Assembly (NCBI GenBank): GCA_014058105.1
Contig: JACGCM010002535.1
Location: 3,968,001-4,032,000 of the forward strand
Length of the DNA: 64,000 bases
Direction: 5' to 3'
Origin: Kingdonia uniflora
Lineage: Eukaryota; Streptophyta; Magnoliopsida; Ranunculales; Circaeasteraceae
Positions 33,421-43,429 of this stretch are shown piece after piece. Numbering within the stretch: position 1 is the stretch's first letter; each line of letters starts with the position of its first letter. The notes below the pieces were generated by a model. The model saw only the letters and a program-made list of their open reading frames with translations, made no database searches and was not told the DNA's origin. The translations under genes were made by a program, and so were the position numbers.

Positions 33421-33599
33421 CTTATCGTGTTGGACCATCTTGGTACCGATAAAAGTACCTTTGCTAAGTCTATCAATATTGACGTATTCTGTATGCTCTT
33501 CTATTGAATACTGATTATCAAGGTGATCAGCTTTCTGTAATTGTTATGTAGCATATCTGTCTGAGGTATCTAGAATTGCTGAGATAGTATTTTTGCAAG

Positions 33600-34060
33600 C
33601 TCGAGAAAGCTTTTGACTACCCTTAATTTCATAGATGCCATCATTGAGTTTGAAGTGGAGTACTTAATGATAGGTGGAAGCGATTGTTTCCATGTTGTGA
33701 ATTCAACAGCGGCCCATAATCTCGAGATAACGAGATTTGGCATTGATTACGTAGAAGATGATGTTGATGGTGGCTGGTCCTACGATAATAGGTAAGATGA
33801 TCTTTCCTACTAGTTTTTCTTTAGAACCATTGAATTTATTGATATCGGTGTCGCTTGGAATAACTTAATCAACCAATCCCATTGAGTCGATAGTGCTCTG
33901 AAAGAGAATCTCAATACCACTTCCAGTGTGTGCATGACAAACTTCTTCACCTTTAGCATTATGACTAATGCATCACGATGTGGAAATTTAACATGACTAA
34001 AGTCGTAATCTTTGAATGAGATCCCAAGCCGGTAATTGCTTGACTCAGGCAAAAGCTTTC
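33600..34060 (-). pseudogene. Protease region of element C
   Basis: The 34052-33810 frame has ISFKDYDFSHVKFPHRDALV and VKKFVMHTLEVVLRFSF. The position of the retropepsin D-T-G-S-S signature is occupied by HTLEVV, so the catalytic Asp triad is lost. Downstream to 33600 only fragments remain. Gene order and similarity to element A (7890-8100) support the call. Confidence 0.65.
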
Positions 34061-34410
34061 CTTTTTTATCTTGAGGTATAAGATCATAGCATTCCGACAG
34101 TCTCCTGCGCTTGAATCAGCAAGAGTTGGTGATCTAATGGATTGCAATCATGCTGTTGTGGTGCATATGGTAGATATATGTCTCGTCAGCTTGATCTTCA
34201 ATCTGGACGACTTCAAGCTGTTTCTTATAGTTGCCATCCTTTTATGATTCCAGGTCGATAATGTATTTGAACATCTATCCCCCCTTAAAAATGAATTTCA
34301 GCAACCTCTGTAAAGCATAGCAGTTGTCAGTAGAATGATGGTTTACCTTGTTATGCATACAGTACGTGTGGCTCTCGATTGGCAGCAATGGTTAGGAGGG
34401 ACGGCATAGC

Positions 34411-35808
34411 TTATCCTTGGAGCGGATTAGAAAAATTGTGGAGATTCAAACATTTATCCTTAGAGGACTGGTTTGGGTAGTGAACCGCCTTTTCGAGGGT
34501 TGTAAGTGTTTCCCTTAGAGAGCTTTGATCACCCAGATCCTCCTTTGGTTCTGTACTTTGATCTGTGGACAAACCTTTCGTGGTTAGGACGAATTTAGTT
34601 GATTTATGTCTTTCCGACATCATCCTTTCCAGGTTGACATAACCATTGACTTTGTTGATCATATCCTCCAAGGTCACAGGTTTGTTGAGGAAGAGGTACT
34701 CTTTGGCCTTGCAGTAGAGCTGGAGCGCATTGGTGAAAGCAATGATAGCTATTTTCTTATCGAGATTGTTTACTTTACGTGCGAGCTCCAAAAACTTCTT
34801 TGCAAAAGCCTCGAGTTTCTCTCTGTGTGACTGTTTATGACTAATAAGAGAATATAAATTCTCATCTTTGTCTCTGTTGTGAGCATACGTCTTGAGGAAT
34901 TGCTTCTACAACTAATCGAATATGTGTATAGAATCTTCAAGTAAATAGTAAAACTACCAAAGTGGCTCTTCTTGTAAACTTGATGTGAACAACTGGCAGA
35001 GGATATGGTTAAGATTTGAGTACAACCTCAATGAATCACGATATTGTTGAATGCAATCCTATGGATCGGTGCCCTTGTATTTGCAAATTTTCGGAGTATG
35101 GAAACCTTTCGGTATTTCCATATCAAATAGTTCTTTGGCAATTTGACTCCCTTATAACTTGGTAAGGTTGTTTGTAGTGCCCAAAACTTGTGCTTCGATC
35201 AACTCCTTGATACGTTGATCCATATGCTCTTGTGTAACATATTGACGGATCGGTTGAGTGGCTTGTCGAGGAGGTTGAGGATTATGAGTACCGGTACCCT
35301 CACTCAAACGATCACGTACTGGAATTCGAGGTTGAGGTCGCTGTTCTTCCTCCTGACATTTGAAAAATCGATGACCTCAGCTAAATTCGGAGTAAACTTC
35401 ACAACCTAAATGAATAGAAGGTTGAGGATCGTGCTGAATATTTCTGGAAATAGATTTGCTGGTTGGTCCTCCAGGTTTCAACCATTCATGCACAAAAATC
35501 TGGGAGGATTCAGGCAATTGATTGTGGTCCCTTGTTGGAGGTGCCTATTGAGTGTCTTGCAGAGGTTGTAAGGTAGTCTGCATGGTTATTATCTAGTCTT
35601 CATGTCGCTTGAATGTTGTCAAATGAGCCTGTTATTCAGCTTCGAGCTCCTTCTCACGGAGCTCTCGGTCAAGAGTTAACTAACGTTTAAGCTTATTGCG
35701 CTTTTCAATTTCGGCGTGGAGAGTCGCCTGTAGCTCCTTAAGTTATTCCAGCTCGACTGAAAGATCAAGTTGGATTCCAGTTGTTGGTCGTCTGGAAGTG
35801 ACCATCAT
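34411..35808 (-). pseudogene. gag of element C
   Basis: It starts at ATG 35808 or 35805 (MMVTSRRPTTGIQLDLSVEL), 41 bp from the 5' LTR, with a Glu/Lys-rich N-terminal coiled region and a Pro/Gln/Arg-rich linker. The capsid core follows: FHTPKICKYKGTDP, LCQLFTSSLQEEPLW, a QFLKTYAHNRDKDENLY segment and KLEAFAKKFLELARKVNNL (Retrotrans_gag, PF03732). The final 126 codons (34791-34411) are open, with KPVTLEDMINKVNGYVNLER. About eight stops interrupt the whole. No zinc knuckle was identified before the protease. Confidence 0.85.
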
Positions 35809-35848
35809 TGAAATTTGTAGTAGTGTGAATGTATGCCTTAGATTGAAA

Positions 35849-36465
35849 TGTAATGGCCTAACTCCGTAAGATCGAGATGTCTCAGAATTAGCTCTTACAC
35901 CAATATTCATGTGATAAAAACTAATATGAAATAAGAAATGACACAAGTGATTTAGCATGGAAAACCTCTAAATAGGTAAAAAAAACTACAACCTCGAGTT
36001 GAGGGTTTTTGCAATAGTGACTTTTATTGCTTGAGGCTGATATCTTTTTACAAGTGATCTCTCAAACTAAATATTCTTGATCTTGTAGATAAGAACTTAT
36101 AGTATTTGAAAATCATGAAAATGTAGTTTTCTTGGTGATTTCTCGTATCTTTTTTTGGTTTTTGTCTCTTCTTGAACTTTTTCTTTATATAGGCCCTCTC
36201 TGCAGTTCTTTATCGTGCTAAAGCACATTTTTCGAACAATGTGGTAAGTGGTGCTTGACTGAGTAACTATTGAGTTTATGAGAGACATGTGTCTTTGACT
36301 TGTTCATGTTTTTCTATTAAGTTCGACCCACGTTCTTCATCAGTTCGTTGCGTAGGTGTGAATGATAACTGTTTATGTCATATGTGGAATGCGTGAGTCT
36401 GATATGGTGGTAGTTCGAACTGGAAATAGCCTGAATTGGGTTAGATCGAGGGATAGGCCCTTACA
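35849..36465 (-). repeat. 5' LTR of element C
   Basis: From TGTAATGGCCTAACTCC to TAGGCCCTTACA, 617 bp, with intact TG/CA ends and the family inverted repeat. The adjoining bases inside the element (TTTCAATCTAAGG on the minus strand) do not resemble the usual TGGCGCC primer site, which is unusual. Confidence 0.95.
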
Positions 36466-38290
36466 GTTGGCAAGGTCTATGGGAGGCGATGGTGAAGATT
36501 GCGGTAAAGCTTGATCAATATAAGTACATGCCATATCTGACATTGTTTTCAGATGAATTCACTAAAGTAAAGCATCGTGCGGACCTTATTGCAAGGGCAA
36601 CTCCCACCCTGCCTCACATTCTAGAAATGACTCACGACGATATAGTAGATGTTGAGACCCAACCCCTTTTGAATGCCCGATGGGTGGGTAAGAAGAAGGG
36701 GAGCGAGATCCAGTGAGGAGATGGGGAATGACCATTGTTAAGTGCAAGTGTTAGATATTTTTTGCATAATAGTGTAACCAAAAGCATGTAGTCTTGATAT
36801 AACTATTTTGTGGCCACCGAGGTACGACGAGGTACTATGATCTGTAATATTTTAATTCGTGCAATGTCGTGTAATCATAGTCAGTATAGCACGCTTATTA
36901 GAACTGGTATGTGGAGAATTGTTGTGAACTTTAAAAAAGTATCATGGAATCATATGCTTGCAGATGTTATTATCCCTGTATACCTTGTAAATAGATAATA
37001 TTTTCTATCTACAGGTTGGGGCGGGCCGCCTATAGAAAACTTGTTCTCCTCCAAGTATTACTTATACTTGGTAAATATATACATTTTGTCTGGCTGCAGG
37101 TTGGGGTGGGTCGCCTATGGAAAGATTTCCTCACCCCCAAGTATTACCTATACTTAGTAGATATATACATTTTGTCTGCCTACAAGTTGGGGTGGGTTAC
37201 CTATGGAAAGACTTGCTCGCCCCCAAGTATTACTTATACTTGGTAGATATATACATTTTATCTGCCTGCAAGTTACGGTGGGTCGCCTGTGGAAAGACTC
37301 GCATACCCCCAACTATAACTTATACTTATAAAGTATATACAATTTGTCAGCCTGCAGGTTAGGGCAGGTTGCCAATGGAAAAATGCGTACGCCCTCAGGT
37401 ATTACTTATACTTGGTAAATATATACATTTTGTCTGCGTACAGGTTGGGGTGGGTCCCCTATGGAAAGACTTGCCCGCCCCAAGTATTACTTATAATTGG
37501 TAGATATATACATTTTGTTTACCTACAGGTTGGGGTGGGTCGCCTATGGAAAGACTTGCTCGTCCCAGAGTATTAATTATATTTGTGAAGTATATACATT
37601 TTGTCTGCCTACAGATTGAGGCATGTTACTTATAGAAAAATATATGCATCCCCAAGTATTACTTATACTTGGTAAATATATTCATTTACTATTAATATGG
37701 TGAGGCACCCGAAAGGGTGTTTTGCCTTTGTATTAAATTAGTTGTTGGGAAGGGGAACGGTTTGCCTAGTCAAGTCAACCAGGCCAATGCTCATGGATGA
37801 TTGGACTGATTACGTAGAAACGGTTAAAATTTTTAATAGGGGTAATTAATAATCCCTTGTTATAAGAAGGGTGATGACTGTTTGGTTCCCAGCCATTGTT
37901 CCTGAATTTTGCAATTATTATATTTTTCTTGTGTTGAAAACCCGATCTTAATCATAGTTGGAGGAATTTGAGGCACTGTTAACACCGGTTATTGAGAAGC
38001 CAGAAGCCTTCTTCTTTGAATCCAATGGATTGGGCGGTACTCTGCTGCCTCGTGATGCTCCTGATCTTGATGTCTTATCAGAAGGTGATCGAGAGGAAGA
38101 AAAGATGCAATAAAGTATTAATGTTCTTTTTTGGGACTTACTGAAGTGTTATGTCCAGCAAGCGGATGAGATAAGGGATCTGGCCATGAGTGAACTTGGG
38201 TGTTACGAAGAAGATTACTACGAGCCAAATTACCTGAGCAAAAAAAAGATTTGTGGTTGTCTTGGATGTATTTGAACTATAGGAAACTAA
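36466..38290 (+). pseudogene. Antisense gene of element B, 3' part
   Basis: The frame cut by element C resumes after the duplicated GTTGG. The segment 36489-36716 is a 75-codon open stretch (KIAVKLDQYKYMPYLTLFSD, HRADLIARATPTLPHILEM). After the tandem array at 36985-37690 a last exon-like frame at 37960-38275 reads EEFEALLTPVIEKPEAFFFE, LPRDAPDLDVLSEGDREEEK and DEIRDLAMSELGCYEEDYYE, acidic throughout. One stop (TAA near 38111) interrupts it. No named domain was recognised, and homology to the tail of the C/D gene is not evident by eye. Confidence 0.5.
36985..37690. repeat. Tandem repeat, about 86-bp unit, in element B
   Basis: Eight copies start near 37008, 37095, 37181, 37265, 37350, 37437, 37523 and 37608. 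The unit contains CTACAGGTTGGGGTGGGTCG, CTATGGAAAGACTTGC and AAGTATTACTTATACTTGGT, then ATATATACATTTTGTC. Part of the unit, AAGTATTACTTATACTTGGT, is nearly self-complementary. The array lies within the transcribed span of the antisense gene and may fall in an intron. Confidence 0.92.
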
Positions 38291-38404
38291 TGTAATAGTA
38301 AATTATATAAATAAAAAGACGTAGAATTGGTCTCTACTTTGGTGATGTGACAAAGTTGTTTAACTGGCCCTGACTTTATCGAACCGATAAATAAAGCCTT
38401 AAGT

Positions 38405-39375
38405 TAGTTATATTAAGGGTGGTACTTAGGGCGTGTCCTGTTTGGAGGCTACCATAATTATGGCCTAAGCATGACTGAAACCTAGGCAATTGGGGTTCAC
38501 CTCGTTGGAGGCCTACCATAATTGGGGCTTGGTCTTTATTAAGACCAAGGTAGTAGGGCTCACCTTATTAGAGGGTCACCAATATTGGGGGGCAGGTCTT
38601 TATTAACACCAAGGCCTTTGGGGCTCACCTTATTGGAGAGAGTCACCATTATTGGGGGACTGGTCTTTATTAAGGCCAAGGCCATTAGGGTTCAACTTAT
38701 TAGAGGTCGCCAGCATTGGGGGGCTAGTCTTTATTTAGACTAAAGCCATTGGGGCTCGCCATTATTGGGGGCCTGGTCTTTATTAAGAACAAGGCCATTG
38801 AGGCTCCCTTCATTAGAGGATCACCAGTATTGGGGGCTTAGTCTTTATTGAGACCAAGGCCATTGGGGTTCGCCTCCTTGGAGGGTCGTCATTATTAGGG
38901 GTCTAGTCTTTATGAAGGCGAAGGCCATTGAGACTCGCTTCATTAAAGGGTCGCCATTATTGCGGACCTGATCTTAATTGAGACTACGACCAATGGGCTC
39001 GCCTCATTAGAGGGCCACAAGTATTGGGGGCCTGATTTTTATTGAGACCAAGGTCATTGGGGCTCACCTCTTTAGAGGGTTGCCATTATCGGGGGCCTGG
39101 TCTTTATTAAGACCAAGGCCATTAGGGCTCGCCTTCTTTGGGGGTCATCATTATTTGGGGACTGGTCTTTATTAAGACCAAGGCTATTAGGGTTCGCCTC
39201 ATTAGATGGCCACCATTATTGGGGGCCTGGTCATTATTGAGTCCAAGGCCATTGGGGCTCGTCTCATTGGAGGATCACCATTATTAAGGGCCTAATCTTT
39301 ATTGAGACCAGGGCCATTGGGGCTCGCCTCATTAGAGTGTTGCCAGTATTGGGGGATTGGTCTTTATATATGGTG
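38405..39375. repeat. Tandem repeat, about 65-bp unit, in element B
   Basis: About 14 copies with GGTCTTTATTAAGACC cores near 38529, 38594, 38662, 38727, 38777, 38842, 38907, 38970, 39035, 39101, 39167, 39230, 39295 and 39359. The core is an inverted repeat able to fold as a hairpin, followed by AAGGCCATTGGGGCTCGCC and a TCATTAGAGGGTCACC block. One copy is shortened to about 50 bp. It lies just after the end of integrase. Confidence 0.92.
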
Positions 39376-39847
39376 AGATAACCTGTTTTATTAATTGTAC
39401 TTCCAAAAGTTTACATTGCTCTATGGTGAACTTAACATATTGCCTTTTTTTTCTCTGAGATAGTATGCACCGGTTCTGGTATCGTGGTCGGCAATATAAG
39501 GGCCCTCCCAATTTGGCTATAATTTACCATTTCTCTTGTTGTGAGCCATGAGCCATGGGAAATACTTTTTTCATGACATAATCGCCGGGATGAAAGGTTC
39601 TGTACTTAACTTTCTTGTTATTACTTTTTCTCAGAATGTCCTAATGGCGGCCTAGTTTGTTGTGGCCTCGTCTTAAGTGCCATCAAGCATATCAAGGTTC
39701 TTGGCTAGTAACCTACTATTTTCCTCAGTTGCGACTACAATTGAGTGTCTGGTGCTAGTAAGGATTTCTATGAGGAGGACTGCTTCAAACCCATATGTGA
39801 GTATGAAGGGCATGAATCCTGTAAGCCCAGAGCATATGGAAAAGTTC
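39376..39847 (-). other. 3' end of pol and adjoining sequence, element B
   Basis: The minus strand carries decayed integrase C-terminal sequence: blocks such as VLRKSNNKKVKYRTFHPGD and FYELPNWEGPYIA-like pieces are readable with stops. The short plus-strand frames here are shadows. Confidence 0.5.
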
Positions 39848-40420
39848 CTAGACCCACCGGCCTTTTGCCTCGTCTAAATGTTTACGGATTCCATCCAAGA
39901 GACTCTTGTTGCTTTCTTCCGCTTGGCCATTTCTTTGTGGGTAGCAAGGCGAACATGGTTGCAATTTAATTTTGTACTTATCAAGGAATTTTTCCAACTT
40001 TTTGTCAGCGAACAGTGATCCGTTATCGGAGATGATCACGTGTAGAATACCAAATTGCGTGATGAGATTGGTCCACACGAACTTAATAATGTCGTCCTCT
40101 TTCATCCTATCGAGTGCACTTACTTCAACCCATTTGGTAAAGTAATCAGTAATGACTAGAAGATACTTTCTGTATCTGCTTGTAAGAAGCAGAGAGCCGA
40201 CAATATCCATACCCCATTTAGTAAAGGGCCATGGGCTGCTTATCGTGTTAAGGTCAACCACGGGAGCGTGTATCTTGTGTGCATGGACCTGGCATTAGAT
40301 AGATTTAGTAGCATGGTTTTGTGCATCTTGCCTCATTGTGGACCAATAAACACCATGAGTTTTGGCCCTGTCGGACATTGAGTGCCCTGCTATGTGGCTT
40401 CCACAGACACCCTCGTGAAT
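39848..40420 (-). pseudogene. Integrase of element B with intact catalytic triad
   Basis: An uninterrupted 137-codon piece (40261-39848) contains KWGMDIVG with the first Asp, VITDYFTKWVEVSALD, IISDNGSLF with the second Asp and RNGQAEESNK with the Glu. The second Asp and the Glu are separated by exactly 35 residues (DD35E). Upstream on the same strand a decayed zinc-binding module is present to about 40420 (HEGVCGSHIAGHS and a broken Cys pair). It is the best preserved integrase core in the window, though stops on both sides mean no complete protein. Confidence 0.88.
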
Positions 40421-40683
40421 TTCTTGTATGAGTTATTGTCCATCGTCCAGTGAGATGTATGTCAGCCAAGGTACTCCTACTGTTGTTCAGTAGAATGTAC
40501 TACCTTCCTCATAGAATTTGTATGATCTATTTATGAGTAGAATGGCCTCTTTATCATTGGCAGGGAGTATGTCTTATCCCAAATACTTGATATATGGGAT
40601 TTGCCAGTTAGTGGGCTGCAGAGTTGTAGCAATTATGGATGGTGTGACTGGCATTTGTGTTGGGCGGTCCCAAATGGCCACTT

Positions 40684-41100
40684 CTACTTACGTGCTCCTA
40701 AGGTTCCAGAATGATTTCTATTTGTAATTTTGGGAACCTTGAATTGTGAAGTCATATATTTGAGAATGTGAGTATACTGGACCATGCAGAGGTTTCCTTG
40801 TAATTCCCCACTATATTGATTTGCGACGAGCTGAGAGTCAGTGAATATGGAAATATGTTCGACTCCCAATGTTTTTCACATTTAGAGGCCACTGATCGTG
40901 GCCCCGTATTCTTCCTCATTATTAGTTATTGAGAAGCTTAGTTTAACAGATTGCTTAATCCTTCTGTCATTTGGGATGATTAGAACTATATCAATTCTTG
41001 CTTTAGCGACACTTACCGAGCCATCCTCAAATAATCTTTATCCGCTTGTAAGGGAAATATCACTGTCAGACTGCTAGTCTAGCTCGCTAGGTACTGTCGC
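40684..41100 (-). pseudogene. Plant-like second RNase H of element B
   Basis: The minus strand reads EDGSVSVAKARIDIVLIIPN with the catalytic Asp, SFSITNNEEEYGATISGL with the Glu, and then GVEHISIFTDSQLVANQYSG with the third Asp (40869 onward). Two TAG/TAA stops separate the second and third blocks. This RVT_3 type fold between the gypsy RNase H and integrase is a Tat-lineage feature and is shared with A, C and D. Confidence 0.82.
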
Positions 41101-41154
41101 CTCCTGTCACTAAGTATCTTTTCTTGGGAAATCAGTAAGGAAGTCTTCCACGGC

Positions 41155-41590
41155 CTACCCCTTTTCTGGATGACGAGGTTCAAAAACTATATCATATTCT
41201 CCGAGGGCGATTGCCAATTTGGCAATCTGTTTGGCCTTGTCTTTCTTCGCGAGTACCCCCCATATAGGATAATTTATAATGATCTTGATGGGGTGGAATT
41301 GAAAATATGGTTGAAGCTTATGGGCGGAGTATACCAAAGCTAAGCATGCACGCCCGATTAAGGAATATTTGGTCTTGGCGTCAATGAGGGATTTACTCGG
41401 AAAGTATACCAGTTTCTGAATCTTTTCATCCTCACGGACGAGGACTGAACTGATAGGGTAGTATGTACAGGGAATGTACAGGCTCAACATTTCATGCTCG
41501 TGTGGTGTGCATAGAACTGGTGCTGTGCTCATGTACTCTTTGATTTATTGAAAAGCATCCTCATAGGATTACGTCCATTTACCCTCGGTA
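41155..41590 (-). pseudogene. Gypsy RNase H of element B
   Basis: The 125-codon open stretch has LSLYIPCTYYPISSVLVRED, KLVYFPSKSLIDAKTKYSLI, GRACLALVYSAHKLQPYFQF, IIINYPIWGVLAKKDKAKQI and ALGEYDIVFEPRHPEKG. This is the RT-connected RNase H-like domain of gypsy elements. It ends where the linker to the second RNase H begins. Start codon at 41532 is internal to the original polyprotein. Confidence 0.88.
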
Positions 41591-41599
41591 TTGCTTTTG

Positions 41600-42330
41600 A
41601 GTAGTTGGAACAATGGTCAGCATTTCTCTTAGTACTTGGAGATGAGTCTGTTGAAGGATGTTCTCTTCCTGGTGAATTTTTGAACTTGTTATTTACCCCT
41701 TAGTTAAGGTAAGGTTTACAAGGCCTTGATTTGAGCATGGTCGGCTTTAATACCACAATGGATCATTAGATAGCCAAGGAACTTGCTTGAGGAGACGCCA
41801 AAGTTGTATTTTCTGAGATTAAGTCACATATTGTACACCCTTAGTCGCTCAAATACATCTCACAAATTGTCCAAGTGGTCTTCCTTCTCCTTGCATTATA
41901 CAGGCATATCATAATATATGTTGAGTTCAACTATTTTGCCGATAAGATCGCGGAATATTTTGGTATGTCGCACCACCATTCATTAGCCTGAACGGCATGA
42001 AGGTATAACGATGTGGCTTGCTTGGTGATGAATGAGGTAACATCTCGGTCGTGGGTCACTCGTGGTATCTAGTGGTATCCTGAATAGCCATCCATGAAGG
42101 ACAAATATTTGTAACTAGAGGTTGCGTCGACTACATGGCTAATTGTTGGGAGGGAAAAGTAATCTTTGGGACATGCTTTGTTAATGTCTGTAAAATTGTT
42201 ACAGACTCGAGCTATGTCATTCTTTGGTACCGTAATAATGTTAGAAAGCCATCTAGGAAATTGTATCCCACGAATATATCTCGCCTCAATAAGTTAGCGC
42301 AGCTCATCATTTACTCTTAGCCGTAGCTTT
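41600..42330 (-). pseudogene. Reverse transcriptase of element B
   Basis: Minus-strand motifs: IITVPKNDIARVCNNFTDIN, KACPKDYFSLPTISHVVDAT, YLSFMDGYSGYH, TSFITKQATSLYL, then after a frameshift FMPFRLMNGGATYQN. The Y-x-D-D catalytic box is degraded to a IYYDMPV-like sequence with a stop. The rest, with a WLSNDPLWY piece, is fragmentary. The ACPKD-F-LP-I motif is typical of plant gypsy RT. Confidence 0.85.
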
Positions 42331-42776
42331 GGTGATAAGCATCTTGGCATCTGTTTCACAGGTTTGTAATCTTCACAGATGTGTAAATGGCAACATGCCA
42401 CAGCCGGGTTGATTCCCGGCATCACTAGAAACAAGCAGGCAAATACATCTTTGTACGTAATCAGAAGCTCTATGAGGTTACGATGTTCCTTACCCTAGAC
42501 TGTTATAGCGATCAAGATTGCTTGACCCAAGTCATCGATATCAATAGACTCGACTTCTTCTATTTGCGGTGCCAGCCACCTGTTTCAAGAAGGTTCAATT
42601 ATTTTAGTGCGAGTGCGCTAATGTCACCATCGTGGTTATATTTACGGCATTTGTGTCTCTGGGTTGGTCGACTAATGCTACTGCGCTTCTGTCATTGATA
42701 TCTCTGCGTATGATCTACCTTAGCAATCCATGACCTGGTTATGCTGTAGCATTATCGCGTTGTTCGCTGGCACCTT
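42331..42776 (-). other. Decayed protease to RT linker of element B
   Basis: No open frame of note on the minus strand. The region lies between recognisable protease and RT and has the expected length of the linker. The plus-strand frame at 42483-42698 is a shadow. Confidence 0.5.
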
Positions 42777-43130
42777 TTAATTTTGAACATTCCTTGAGTT
42801 TTTGAGAAACGCACGACTTGATGGTATGACGAAGGTACCGCTCCAATCGTGCCCTAGGATTCCATTATACACCGTGTCTGTTGCTAAGACAACAATGAAA
42901 TGCTGGAAAAATATAGAGGGTCCCACGATGATTGGAAGGTGTATCTCTCCCAGAGCGACAACGGTGTAGCCGTTAAAGCCCGTTATTGTGGCATTGCAGT
43001 TTGTAATGCAATTTCCCAGGTTTATCCTGGTAATTATGTTATAAAATAGGATGTTCGGACCGCTATCAGAGTCAACTAGCATCTTGCCAACATTGAGGTT
43101 ACTGACTGATATCTTGATGACCAAGGCATC
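42777..43130 (-). pseudogene. Protease of element B
   Basis: A 115-codon open stretch contains VGKMLVDSDSGPNILFYNII, in which the retropepsin D-T-G-S-S signature has become D-S-D-S-G, then ITGFNGYTVVALGEIHLPII and VYNGILGHDWSGTFVIPSSR. The last is the N-x-I-L-G-R-D-W strand that closes the protease fold. The catalytic Asp is present but the Thr-Gly are not, so activity is doubtful. Confidence 0.85.
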
Positions 43131-43429
43131 ATTGTGAGGGCTAGTGAGGTATGAGGGCTAGCGAGGCAACCGAGGTCAGAGTTAGAGAAGGATATTGCAT
43201 TTGGTGGAGATTAGGAGGTCGATGATATTACTCGTGGTAGTTGATCAATTTCATATAAATTTAGGCATTTCCCTTTTTTGTATATTGATCACCCTAAGTG
43301 CCAATAGCGTGGATATCTTCAAAAATCATATCAACACTCTCTGGCCTGATAACCTAGTCAAATGTGAGATGGGGTCACTGGTTAGGACCTCTGTTGTTGT
43401 CCCCTTCTTAATTTATTAGGTGAAACGGC

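Larger units (their letters stand above)
22135..36465 (-). mobile_element. Element C: full-length Tat-lineage retrotransposon nested in B
   Basis: LTRs of 619 and 617 bp and a perfect 5-bp target duplication GTTGG (22130-22134 and 36466-36470) define the 14,331-bp element exactly. On the minus strand it has gag, protease, RT, RNase H, plant-like RNase H and integrase (35808 to 30424). A tandem array and a long plus-strand antisense gene fill 30065 to 23099. It interrupts the coiled-coil part of the antisense gene of B. By eye its LTRs differ at about one site in eight, so it is not recent. Confidence 0.95.

Noticed and set aside
36985..39375. Regular repeats reminiscent of a CRISPR array
   Set aside because: Units are contiguous tandem repeats without unique spacers, in plant retrotransposon sequence.
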